Made by a program: the position numbers and the translations under genes. Of a DNA stretch of 64,000 nucleotides, positions 23,536 to 32,490 are shown one piece after another (position 1 is the stretch's first letter; the number at the start of each line of letters is the position of its first letter). The notes under the pieces are model-generated. The model searched no databases and was not told the DNA's origin. It saw only the letters and a program-made list of their open reading frames with translations. The stretch is from Spirometra erinaceieuropaei (taxonomy: Eukaryota > Platyhelminthes > Cestoda > Diphyllobothriidea > Diphyllobothriidae): assembly GCA_902702965.1 (NCBI GenBank), contig CACRXP010000425.1, positions 168,147 to 232,146 of the forward strand, given 5' to 3'.

Positions 23536-23579
23536 GCCGAGTTTTTCACAGTTGGGTTAATATGGACTATATAACTGTC

Positions 23580-24320
23580 ATGAATTTTCAAAAATATGTT
23601 TTCAGGTCATTTTACGTCCACCAAATTCTATAGGAGAGTATCCTCCCTTGTACAAATTTTTCAGTCAATTATATATTCTTAAAATCATACTTTCGGTATA
23701 AATGTGTCTTTCACTTTTTGCCTCTAGCACTGGTCAATGCCTCTCAAACGAGCTGAAAAAGCGCCTTCTTAATAGCCTAGGGGGATAAATAGGTTTTACT
23801 TAACTTAAAATGGGATTCAGACTTATTCACGAATTGTGACACTTTTATAAACCGGAAGATACATATTTTCAAGGAAGAATATTTAAAGAAACGTTGTTTA
23901 CCACAAAAGCTACATAAGAAAGTATGCTTTGCGAGGACTATTAAGATATGTGCCCGGGCTTATAAAAGCATAAAAAGTGAATTTCACTTACGTACTCAGC
24001 AGAATGTGATTTTCGCAGATGATCGGAAATACGAGAATGAATGCAATATATTGCGGCTAAGTAGCGAGGTGGCCGATATCATAGCCTGCTTAAGTAATTC
24101 TTGCTAAAGGAACTAACGCTTCAAAACTTCAAATGATTATTCATGAGTTACGCCACTAGCTGCATTTAAAACTTTATATAACGTTTTTGGTAAACAGAAT
24201 CAATCCAACAGTGGAACAGATCACTAAAGTTTGTTTTCTTATGGACGCCCTATCATTTGCATGGGGTAATTTTAATTTAATAAAACAGTGCTACTGCAAT
24301 GTATAAGTAAATATATACCG
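23580..24320. other. No gene; possible highly diverged palindromic-element remnant
   Basis: AT-rich. Near 24100-24170 'cttcaaaacttcaaatgatt' and 'attcatgagttacgccac' weakly resemble the right arm of the palindromic elements. I do not claim boundaries. Confidence 0.3.
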
Positions 24321-24323
24321 TAA

Positions 24324-25125
24324 ATGAAAGCAGGAAAGCGACGTTTAACCTCAACTCCCAGGCAGAGCGGAGTATTTAATCAATCTAACCTTTGTTCTTA
24401 CATACAACTCTCAATTACAGTGAAAGATTCTTTGCGGATTTGCAAGGTACAACCTACATATATATACTCAAGCAGGAATGGCGCACACCGATCTATGGGC
24501 TTCCCGAAACAAACAAATTCCGTATTGAGAGCAAAGGTCAGACCATCACGCATGTCTCTGATCTTGAGCGACTTAAAAATAAGAGTGTTTTGGACAAAAA
24601 GTGGACGGCCATTTCTAGAAGAAGTATCAAAGATTCTGCATCCTCAAAGAAAGTCATAAACTTATCATTACGAGCACTGACGACAACCGAAGAGAACGTG
24701 CTGAGCAAAGGAGTGAAGCACAATCCATCTGACTCCAACTACTCGAACTTCCTGGCCAGTTTCGAATCAATTATAACTTTGGCAGGTCTTACAGAGGAGG
24801 ATCTATTTACAATTTGCGGCAGTACTGTACAGGCCTTCAAGAACAGAAACAAGTTCTCAATTTTATCTTGCGATGAGAAGAAAGCACTAAATTCACATAA
24901 AACAGATGAAAGCATCATCGTTCTGCCCGCTGACAAAGGAGGCTCCACCATCATAATGAACAAGACAGACTGTAAAGAGAAGACGATGACACTACTAAAG
25001 GACGCATCCACCCACGAACCGCTGACCACTGACCCAATAAGGAAAGGCTGCGAATTCATGGAGGCAATGCACTCAGATTAGGCATGCATCAATCGGCATA
25101 TCGATTTGGATGCCACATAAATTTC
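24324..25125 (+). pseudogene. PLE family C copy 1: N-terminal domain fused to extreme C terminus
   Basis: The 229-codon frame at 24392-25081 carries the conserved PLE N-terminal region that precedes the RT: TTTEENVLSKGVKHNPSD, DEKKAL, then ILPADKGGSTIIMNK and DCKEKTM...LLKD, ending at TTDPIRKG. It then switches directly to CEFMEAMHSD and, past a TAG, ACINRHIDLDA. The latter corresponds to EFLEAMHFDELCINRHIQLDA at the end of copy 3 (28900-28980). The whole RT core and the GIY-YIG core are therefore deleted at one clean in-frame junction near 25045. The product, if made, would lack both catalytic domains. The start codon is uncertain because upstream sequence is open in another frame. Confidence 0.8.
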
Positions 25126-25429
25126 TCAAGAAACAATGGAAGCGAGCGCGGCCAATGCCGAGTTGAGGACGAAAAACCATTGCGCAGGCTTCGGCCAACC
25201 ATAGAATCACTTGTTCGACACGGGTTAAATAGTTAACTGTTTTTGTACATAACCCAAAAGTCTGACGACGACCTGGGGAACCAAACTCGAAAATGTACGC
25301 ATTAAAGGTTATTCTCTTCCCAAAGAATCGTACTTATTTTCAATTAATTTTCTTAGGATGTCCGTTTTCCAACATATATATGTACTAAAGGATAGATATC
25401 CTAAAATATGAGTTGAAATAAGGTAGGTT

Positions 25430-25950
25430 CTATGAGACAACAAAGTTTATTGCGTAAATTTTCGACAATGTTTGTCCAGATTATTGTCAAATGCAGATGG
25501 AGAGCAGATGTGGGAACAATAAAACAGTTTACGTCACGACTGCACAAAAGATCGATATTTACATGGTATTTGCGCCGGTAGGCGGTCGACGTGTGTCAGT
25601 CTGTTCTGATTGGCTATTTTCTTCTCCATATGGCCTTGAGGTTTTTGAACAAGGCATCCAACTAGCAATGCCCGTTGATGCATAAATAATCCGAGTGCAT
25701 GGCCTAGAGAACATTTTGGCCTTTTTGAAAGGACAGACAGCAACAATACGAGCGCAAAATCTTGTTTCAAGCTAGTCGATGGAAAAAATGCGCTATTCGC
25801 GAAAGCCTTGGGGGTGAACAGTTTGCATTTCAACACAAATGCCGATATAACAAGATTTTGCCAAAACCTGTTCCCGGGAAACCTGACGTCAAATCCAACT
25901 TGACCTTGCACCTTGTTACGGTCGAAACATTCTTGGCATATTCATAACTG
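25430..25950 (-). mobile_element. PLE family C copy 2, 3' end
   Basis: On the minus strand, the segment near 25709-25440 aligns with 28930-29200 on the plus strand: 'ggccatgcactcggattatt', 'aagaaaatagccaatcagaa', 'cgcctaccggcgcaaat', 'ttttattgttcccacat' and 'gtcgaaaatttacgcaataaa'. This is the C-terminal codons plus 3' tail of PLE-C. The 125-codon minus frame (25534-25911) includes it but is mostly uncharacterised. It lies between copies 1 and 3 in opposite orientation. Confidence 0.7.
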
Positions 25951-25959
25951 ATACCCATC

Positions 25960-27120
25960 ATCGCCTCCAAAACTTCCAAGTTTTGACGAAACGACTCACG
26001 CAGTCTCGTATAAACCAGCTCCCTCTACACTTATTAGAATTGATAAACGACACAATTTCACGTGCTTCAGAATTCGAACGACAAGAGAAAAGAAATAATT
26101 TAGACAGCAGATGGATTAATATTTCCCAAAATACTGGTGTAAATCAGCAGTTTTCAAAAAAGTTCGCAACTCTGTCCTCCAGCGTCCTCACAACAATGGA
26201 AGAGAGTGCGGTCTCCAAAGGTTTGTAATACAATCTTTCGGACCCAAATTATTTGGGCTTCCTTGTAACCTTAAAATAGATCATTTGAAGGACAAATCTC
26301 ACGCAAGACGAATGGTCTATTATCTGAAGCAGTTTTATATAAGCCCTAAGAAATGGAATCAGTTTACAGTACTGTTACTTGAAGAGAGGAAAGCGATAAA
26401 AGACCCAGAAACGGACAAAAACATAATCACTCTTCCTACGGACAAAGGAATCTTACTTGTCATTTTGAGCGAAACAGAGTGCAAAAAGAAAATGCTGTCC
26501 TTGTTGAAGATAGATCTGTCCTCAAAGCCCTCTCTACGGACCCCACCAAAGCACAGGCTTCATCCGTTGGTAATGTGTTGAAGAGTCTCACAGAGAAAAA
26601 GCAAGTAAATCCCTCAAACTAACTGAGCCAATCATCGCGAAGATCTATGAATTTCCTAAAGTCCACAAGACTGAGGTCACACTGAGACCTATGGCACCAC
26701 TAATCGGTGCATATAATCACAAAATTTTCAAATGGCTACTTTAAGAGCTTCATCTGCTCTCCAAAATTTGTGAATATTTCACTAAGAAGTCAACAGAATT
26801 CCTGAAGATCTTTTGAATAATCACACTTTCCACTGAATAGGTAATGTTTTCCTTTGATGCTGTTTCCCTCTTTACATCAATACCTTTGGATTTCGCAGAA
26901 CAATGCTCAGAGGAACTCCTGCTTTGCTACGACACTGCGCTCCCGCTGCTGCCATACTCAAAAGTATGCCTAGAAACTAACTTTTACTTCGACCAGCAAT
27001 GTTATAAGCAACTGAAGGGAGCTCCTGTGGGCTCACCCATTTATAAACTGATATCTCAAGAACGTCTTGAGCCTCAACAGACCCACCTAATAGTTTTTTG
27101 AAAAAAATTTCTCCCGATAT
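25960..27120 (+). pseudogene. PLE family C copy 3: N-terminal domain and first part of RT
   Basis: Broken reading frames on the plus strand follow the PLE order. At 25983-26228 is the N-terminal region (TTMEESAVSKGL, then a stop). At 26285-26581 comes ERKAIKDPETDKNIITLPTDKG, then ETECKKKMLSLLK. Near 26634-26740 the RT motif YEFPKVHKTEVTLRPMAPL appears, followed at 26844-27101 by MFSFDAVSLFTSIPLDFAE (the RT motif with the first catalytic Asp) and YKQLKGAPVGSP (motif B-like). Several stops and frameshifts make it a pseudogene. Beyond 27050 the expected sequence is lost, and a SINE follows at 27215. Confidence 0.8.
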
Positions 27121-27214
27121 GCAACAAATATTTGTATCTGAGTATTTTATTTGAATTTCTTGGACACTGAACGACCTTCGCCCATGTGGCGATCTAGAGC
27201 CTGTTATCTCGCCC

Positions 27215-27480
27215 TACCAATAGACAACGGGCCAATTAAACTTAAGGCTCAACACCCGGATAATCCGTGACCGAATCCTTGGTCTGCCAGACCTGGGGTT
27301 CGGCGTGGTTCGCTGAAGACAGCTGATAAGGCAAAAAAGGCTATCAAGGTCTCCATTATGTTTATCGGTAGTCTCCTTCTGTATGATTACTGCTCACTGT
27401 GCGACTGCCTGCAACGGCTCTACAGTGAGCCCTAAGGCGCAAAGTCGCAAGCACTTACTTCCCTTGGCTGACCGGTAAAC
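27215..27480 (+). mobile_element. SINE inserted within the PLE-C nest
   Basis: Contains 'agacaacgggcc' at the 5' end, a degraded tRNA-like head, body 'tgaagacagctgataaggca', and 3' 'gagccctaaggcgcaaag' matching the tail of other copies. PLE RT sequence lies on both sides, but the right side repeats sequence already present on the left (SLFTSIP at 26865 and again at 27490). The locus is therefore a SINE at the junction of two PLE pieces, not a simple insertion. Confidence 0.75.
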
Positions 27481-27484
27481 GTCA

Positions 27485-28000
27485 CTCCGTCACTTCCCTC
27501 TTCACGTCTATACCTTTCGATTTTGCGAAACAATGTACACAAGAACTCCTGCTGTGCTACGACACTGATGTTCTCGCCGTCGCCGTACTCGAACTGATAG
27601 GCTTCTGCTGGGAAACTAACCGTCCATTCGATCACCAATGCCATAAGTAACTGAAATGGGCTCCTATGAAGTCACCTATTTCTGCTTTTCTCAATGAAAT
27701 AACATTACAGAAACTAGAGGCTACGGCGCTCCCGCTAGTTACTTCTAGATTGTGGCTACAGTATGCGGATGACACGTTTGTTATTGTAAAAAGGAACAAC
27801 TGGAAATGCCTCACAACATTGTCAACCAAACACTTCCTGAGATTAAATTCACACTCGAAGGGGAGGCTGACTGTAAACTTCCATTTTTAGATGTTCTACT
27901 GCAGCAAAAGGCTGACGGAACGTTACGCACATCCGTTTACCGGAAGGAGACTTACGCTGAGGGACCAGCCCATTTTTCATAAACTAAGAGCTGCCAGCAG
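27485..28000 (+). pseudogene. PLE family C RT core with YADD
   Basis: Plus-strand RT fragment starting at SLFTSIPFDFAKQCTQELL, interrupted by a stop after DHQCHK, then KWAPMKSPISAFLNEITLQ and the catalytic box LQYADDTFVIVK (about 27757-27790). The box matches the usual Y-x-D-D of Penelope RTs. A frameshift after SHSKGR leads into LPFLDVLLQQKADGTLRTSVYRK, the conserved stretch downstream of the catalytic box. It repeats the RT segment also present at 26860-27030, so it comes from a second copy or a duplication. Confidence 0.85.
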
Positions 28001-28480
28001 TCGGTTTGGCCGGGCAAAAATACATTTTTTGGCGAAAGAGGTCTATCAAACGAAATAAACTGCTTGTGGGAACTTTTTTCGCAGATACAATGCGTGACCT
28101 AACTCATGAAATGTGTCGAAATTTGCGAATGATTGTCAATCACTCGCAAACCGACACCATTTCATGAGTCAAACGTCTATCTTAATTAAATACAAGTTTA
28201 AAAGAAATATTATATGCAGTGTTGCGTTGTTTAGAAATGCCGATTTATTTTGAAATGTGCAATATCCAGAAAACGTCAGAAATGGCTCTAATAAAGTTAC
28301 GTTTTTTTATAGGTATAGAATGTATTCTCATAATAAACACGTAGTAAATACGAAATTAGACATAAAATCACGTCTAATAACAGCGTTTCAGTGGAGTTTA
28401 CCTCTAAATATCGTTTAATAAGTAGTGTGATTTCATATATGACGGTTTGTCAACTGCCTACATTCTGGGTGTAGATTCCA
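28000..28480. other. AT-rich gap in PLE-C; small palindrome
   Basis: No PLE motifs can be followed here. At 28085-28172 a short palindrome pairs 'ctaactcatgaaatgtg' with 'ccatttcatgagtcaa', resembling the ends of the palindromic elements in miniature. Confidence 0.4.
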
Positions 28481-28489
28481 AAACAGTTT

Positions 28490-29200
28490 TCCAGTGTTTC
28501 ATAATTTCATTAGCGATTTGGAGTTAAATGAGATGAGGTTCAACAAGAGGCAGCAGAAATCAAAGGAGAAGGAACCGCATAGTTCCAATCGGATGCCTAA
28601 ACTAATCACTTGGCGAACTCTCACTTACCTCCTGAATATGTCTGAACTCTTTAAAAGATACTTGAGAGACCACCAAATTCGAGTGGCGCATAAACCTACG
28701 ACTTCTTTTCGCTCTCAGGTGGTACATCCTAAGGACAGAGTTAGCCATTAAAACAAGAAAGAGGTATGATGCGTGTTTTGCTGTTTATTGTGGTCATACC
28801 GGAAAGTTGACAGTTAAGAGGTGAGAGCATATGTCCAAAGTAGCCATGTATACCCTGAACACCTAGCACGCCTTCGCTTGGGACAAAGCTTGCTTGATCC
28901 CTGTCTGCCATTTCAAGAAGTGCTGAGAGTTTCTCGAGGCCATGCACTTTGATGAATTATGCATCAACCGGCATATCCAGCTGGATGCCGTATTCAGAAA
29001 TCTCAAGTAGAAATGGATAAGAAGAAGGCCAATCAGAACAGAGTGGTACGCAATGCGACCGCCCACCGGCGCAAATGTCATACAAGTACCGATTTAATGA
29101 GCACTCGTGACGTTCCGCGTTTTATTGCTCCCACATTTGGTCTCCATCCGCGTTTGACAATAAACCTGGGAATGAGCGTCGAAAATTGATACAATAAAGC
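28490..29200 (+). pseudogene. PLE family C, GIY-YIG and C terminus with 3' tail
   Basis: TYLLNMSELFKRYLRDHQIRVAHKP (28625-28700) is the linker before the endonuclease, followed by VVHPKDRVSH and a stop. In another frame YCGHTGKLTVKR and EHMSK mark a damaged GIY-YIG core (28785-28840). HAFAWDKACLI, then EFLEAMHFDELCINRHIQLDA, gives the C terminus (about 28870-28980). The 3' tail runs to about 29200 and contains 'gtcgaaaattgatacaataaa', shared with 25440-25480. Multiple stops and frameshifts: non-functional. Confidence 0.75.
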
Positions 29201-29284
29201 CTCTTGTTCCAAAGAACCCATCTTCTTTTAACATGTATATATATGCTTATATGTCAAGCAAATGTGTCACCTTCATTGTTGTGG

Positions 29285-30150
29285 TTAGGATCTTGCTCAA
29301 TCCCATTCTGTCCGCCCACCAATAGGAAGCTAGCGTGAGGATTCCGGTTCGTTCGAGGACTTCTCCGTCCAGAGATATTTTTGCCACTTCATCTTCAGCA
29401 TTCTTCAGGGACAGCCAAGGCGGAAGTGATTGAGTTTCCTCGCCTGTCTCTCGTAGATTTCCCAGGTCTTCGCTTCATATAGCAGGGTTATAAAGGTAAT
29501 CGTTTCTTCTATCTTGACAATGATGGCTCCCAATTGAGGCCTGCAACCGACCGCAGGCCTGACTGGCTTTGTTTGGCAACTTTGTCGTCGGTTTTGGTCC
29601 TTCATGATAGTGTGCTCCCTAAAAACGCGAATTCGTTCGAATTTGGTGTCGTTGGCGGTGATGCGCGAATCGGTTTATTCAGTGTTGAGTGAAGACAAAT
29701 GTGTGACCACTGTCTTGTTCGTGCTGACGGTCAACCCGAAGTGTCCACAGTCGGCGGCGATGAGGTCGAGGATATGTTGAATGGCTGTTTCTGTTACGGC
29801 AGCAAGCACGCAGTCGAGAAGTTTATGGGCAGTGGTTTTTGAAGTCCACACCGATGCCGAAATTCGTCATGTGTTAAGAATCTTGCCGTAGGGCTTGTAT
29901 ATGACGCCAGCCTTAGGGTGCTTATCGTTTGAGGAGTAAAGTGTAGACGCTGCCGATGGCGATGAACTTGGTTTCCCGAAGAGGCAGACGTAAGACCATG
30001 AGGCAGTTGTTGGTGTCCTGCGACAGATACGCAGTCAGCCTACGATGACAAAAACAACGCTTGCAACGCGCCGCTCTGGCCTTAGGCGGCTGATCCAAGG
30101 AGTGTGGCAAACACTCAAATGCTTCAGTTTACCCGGTTCGGAAAATCGGA
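29285..30150 (-). pseudogene. LINE fragment: AP-endonuclease start joined to RT C-terminal part
   Basis: On the minus strand, 30150-29920 encodes pieces of the AP-endonuclease of a flatworm-type LINE (DIRFSEPGKL; RLRPERR; NCLMVLRLPLRETKFIAIGSVY). Next comes the late RT region: LDLIAADCGHFGLTVSTNKTVV near 29770-29700, then ETITFITLLYEAKTWEIYERQARKLNHFRLGCP (29510-29410), and EVLERTGILTL near 29340. The middle of the element, including the intact F/YADD box, is missing (the region reads LDCVL where ADDCAL is usual). Stops and frameshifts are present. It appears to be the same family whose 3' end lies at 59915-60850. Confidence 0.8.
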
Positions 30151-30591
30151 TGTCACTGGGCGCTGGAGGTGAACCGGCTCTCGAGCAAACAGCGTTATGC
30201 TTCTATCCGGTCGACAGCCATAGAGTGAGCGAAGTCGCTCCAGCAGCCTCTAGGTTCTAAGGCTGCTCGAGGACAGGGTGGTAGTTTCGACCGCATCTTT
30301 TGCGTCCACGAAACACCAGTCAGTTGATGGACAACGTGTCTTCCCATCATTTGTTTGGGACGCCTTTTCTAATTCATTCGCCATCTATGCGGCAAGCAAG
30401 GCTGTCACTGTTAGGGCTCCTTAAACATCCCAGGCGGCTGCCGATTACAGTATGGGTCACGGCCTCGTTTGACGAGATGGCGACCTGAGTTAACCTGGGC
30501 CGTTTGCTAGATTGCATGTCGTCCTATCCGAAAAAAAAACTTTAATTCCGAGGAGATAATAGGACAGAGGATGGAACTGCCTTATTAAGTG

Positions 30592-31720
30592 CAGTGAGTA
30601 ACCGATCTCATGAAATGTCGGTTGAAATTCTGAAATGCATTTTCGATTAGGAAGGGTTTCTTGGGTGCGGTAGTAAGAATGATTAGCTTGCGGTATAATC
30701 CTATAATATCTCGGACTCGGCAGGATGTCAGCTTTTGAATACACTGTTTTTCAAACTCCCATATCAACTCTGCTCGATGAAAAACGATTACTTATCTAGC
30801 ATGCATTTTTTTTACTGATTATCGATGATCTTGCAAATTCAAATATATTTTATGGAAACCACGAACAAAAGTGTTTTCTTTCAGTCGTTCGATAGAGCAA
30901 TACGTCATCTTTATATTTTATACGCAAAGTAGGCATGTAATATGTTTTTAAAATAGTTTCAGATTATGAGATTTTTTAAGACCGCGCAATGTCCATTCAT
31001 ATAACCCCATGCCTGTCCGTTTACCACCGCTCTTCATGAAATGTACAACTTAGCCCGCATACATTGCAAAATGTATGGACTCTACCCGGCGTCTTTTTAA
31101 ATGCATAAAAGAATATGTGATTTTCTTTACGCGGAACACATACACTTTGTAGACTGAAGTCACTAAGAGCTAATACAACGACTGATCAGACTTCAAATTA
31201 TACGGCGACTTAAAAACTTTTTAATACCTAATTTTACTCCTTCTTCGAGCATACAATATAAAGATGACGTGGCGCCCTATCAAATGACTGAAAGAAAGCC
31301 TTTTTGTTCGTGATTTGTATAAAATATATTTGAATTTGCAAGGTCATCGAAAATCAAAAAGAAAAATGCATGCTAGATAAGTAATCGTTTTTCATCGAGC
31401 ACGGATCCTATCGGAGTTTGAAAAACAGTGTATTCAAAAGCTGACATCCTGCCGAGTCTGAAATATTATAGGATTATACCGCAAGATAATCATTATTACC
31501 ACCGCACCAAAGAAACCCTTCCAAATTGAAAACGCATTTCAGAATGTGAAGAAGAAGAGGTTTCGAGCACCGGAACATTTTGTCGGTTGTCCTGAGCTTC
31601 CGGACTCGTACAGGAGTCCATCGTCCTCTTCTTCTTCTTCACTTATGCATACACCTGCAACTCGAAATTTTGCCTTCATTCGCATTTCAGCCAACGTTTT
31701 ATATGATCGCTCACCTACTG
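30592..31720. mobile_element. Palindromic element, subfamily 2, split by a PLE-end insertion
   Basis: Left end 'cagtgagtaaccgatctcat', right end 'atatgatcgctcacctactg' followed by TA. The arms mirror each other ('gaatgattagcttgcggtat' against 'ataccgcaagataatcatta'; 'cggcaggatgtcagcttttg' against 'caaaagctgacatcctgccg'). The right arm is interrupted at 31543-31681 by foreign sequence with a duplicated GCATTTCAG. Without the insertion the element is about 980 bp, as elsewhere. No transposase frame. Confidence 0.85.
31543..31681 (-). mobile_element. 139-bp PLE terminal fold-back inserted with 9-bp TSD
   Basis: The duplicated target GCATTTCAG lies at 31534-31542 and 31682-31690. The insert has an inverted PLE-A/B tail (on the minus strand: hairpin GGACTC/GAGTCC, GGAAGC, CTC, AGG, 'aaaatgttccggtgctcgaa') followed by a forward piece ('ttcttcttcttcacttatgc', 'cgaaattttgccttcatt'). 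The CTGACGA box is lost at the fold-back junction. The 147-codon frame at 31546-31989 runs through this insert, the palindromic end and unrelated DNA, so it is not a gene. Confidence 0.85.
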
Positions 31721-31989
31721 TAGATGAACACCGCATATTCACGTCTGGTCGATCCCGTTGGTCGAGACGATTAGCGGAGTGTGATCGTCAGACAGAGCTT
31801 AACTTTGGAGTGCCCATTCGCTCTCAGACTAATTTTTGTCCTGGAATTGATAAGTTGCCTGTTTTTATCCGCTTAAACGAAAATTCTAGTAGCATTTCCG
31901 TGTTTCACTTGAAATGTCGAGTTGACATTCGCATGTTTTCAGTAATTCGTCCTCAGATCCAGGCGTGTGCACAGAAAATAGAAATGTGA

Positions 31990-32490
31990 AATTTATCCTC
32001 CGGAATATTGGGGAGCACACTGCAACTCACGCCACGGCAACAGCAGAAAAGGGAGACGTGTTTTAGACTGCTTTTTCTAGGCGACGCAGCAAGCGAACCA
32101 GTTAAATGACGTTTGATGACAGTGTTTACGAGGGCTTTCCCTGGAGTGAACTTGTGCGCACATTTCACGGACTCTCCCCTCCTACGCTTGAGAGGTAAAG
32201 ACCGACTAAGTTTGCAGGCCATATCGATGTGTACTTTCTAGTACGGAATATGTTGGTCATACAACAAGACGCCTAAAAAAGAGGGTACACGAACAAATAC
32301 TTGCCTGGCTAGACAGAGGTGAAAGCAGATTAATCTCGCGTTCTATTCTCGCAAATCAAGTACATGCGAATCATCCGCTCATTGCCAAAAAAGACTTTCA
32401 CGTTGTCTATCGGACGCCAGCAAACCCCTCTAAAGGCCTGCATAAACAGATGCTATCTACAGCCGAAGCAGTGGCTATACGGCTAGTGAA
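31990..32490 (+). pseudogene. PLE family B, C-terminal GIY-YIG region
   Basis: Plus-strand fragments align with the minus-strand PLE-B at 55400-55830: FLGDAASEPVK, a stop, RLMTVFTRAFPGVNL, FTDSPLLRLRGKDRLSLQAISMCTF, then (frameshift) EYVGHTTRRLKKRVHEQ, where YVG is the second half of the GIY-YIG motif. Downstream ILAWLDRGESRLISRSILANQ and LSTAEAVAIRLVK complete the C terminus near 32490. At least one stop and one frameshift interrupt it. The upstream part of the polyprotein is missing. Confidence 0.8.

Larger units (their letters stand above)
23090..23565. mobile_element. Composite of two inverted tRNA-like sequences with 11-bp TSD
   Basis: A 476-bp unit flanked by the direct repeat ACTATATAACT (23079-23089 and 23566-23576). 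Order: terminal sequence (about 60 bp, ending 'gaaaaactcggcg'), reverse tRNA-like, a spacer of about 165 bp, a second copy of the terminal sequence, forward tRNA-like, and an inverted terminal sequence ('gccgagtttttcacagttggg'). A second unit with the same design and its own duplication lies at 61071-61552. Target duplications of this size suggest insertion by a retrotransposon machinery (inference). Confidence 0.8.

Noticed and set aside
31546..31989. 147-codon plus-strand open frame
   Set aside because: It runs through the PLE fold-back insert, the end of a palindromic element and unrelated DNA, so it cannot be one gene.
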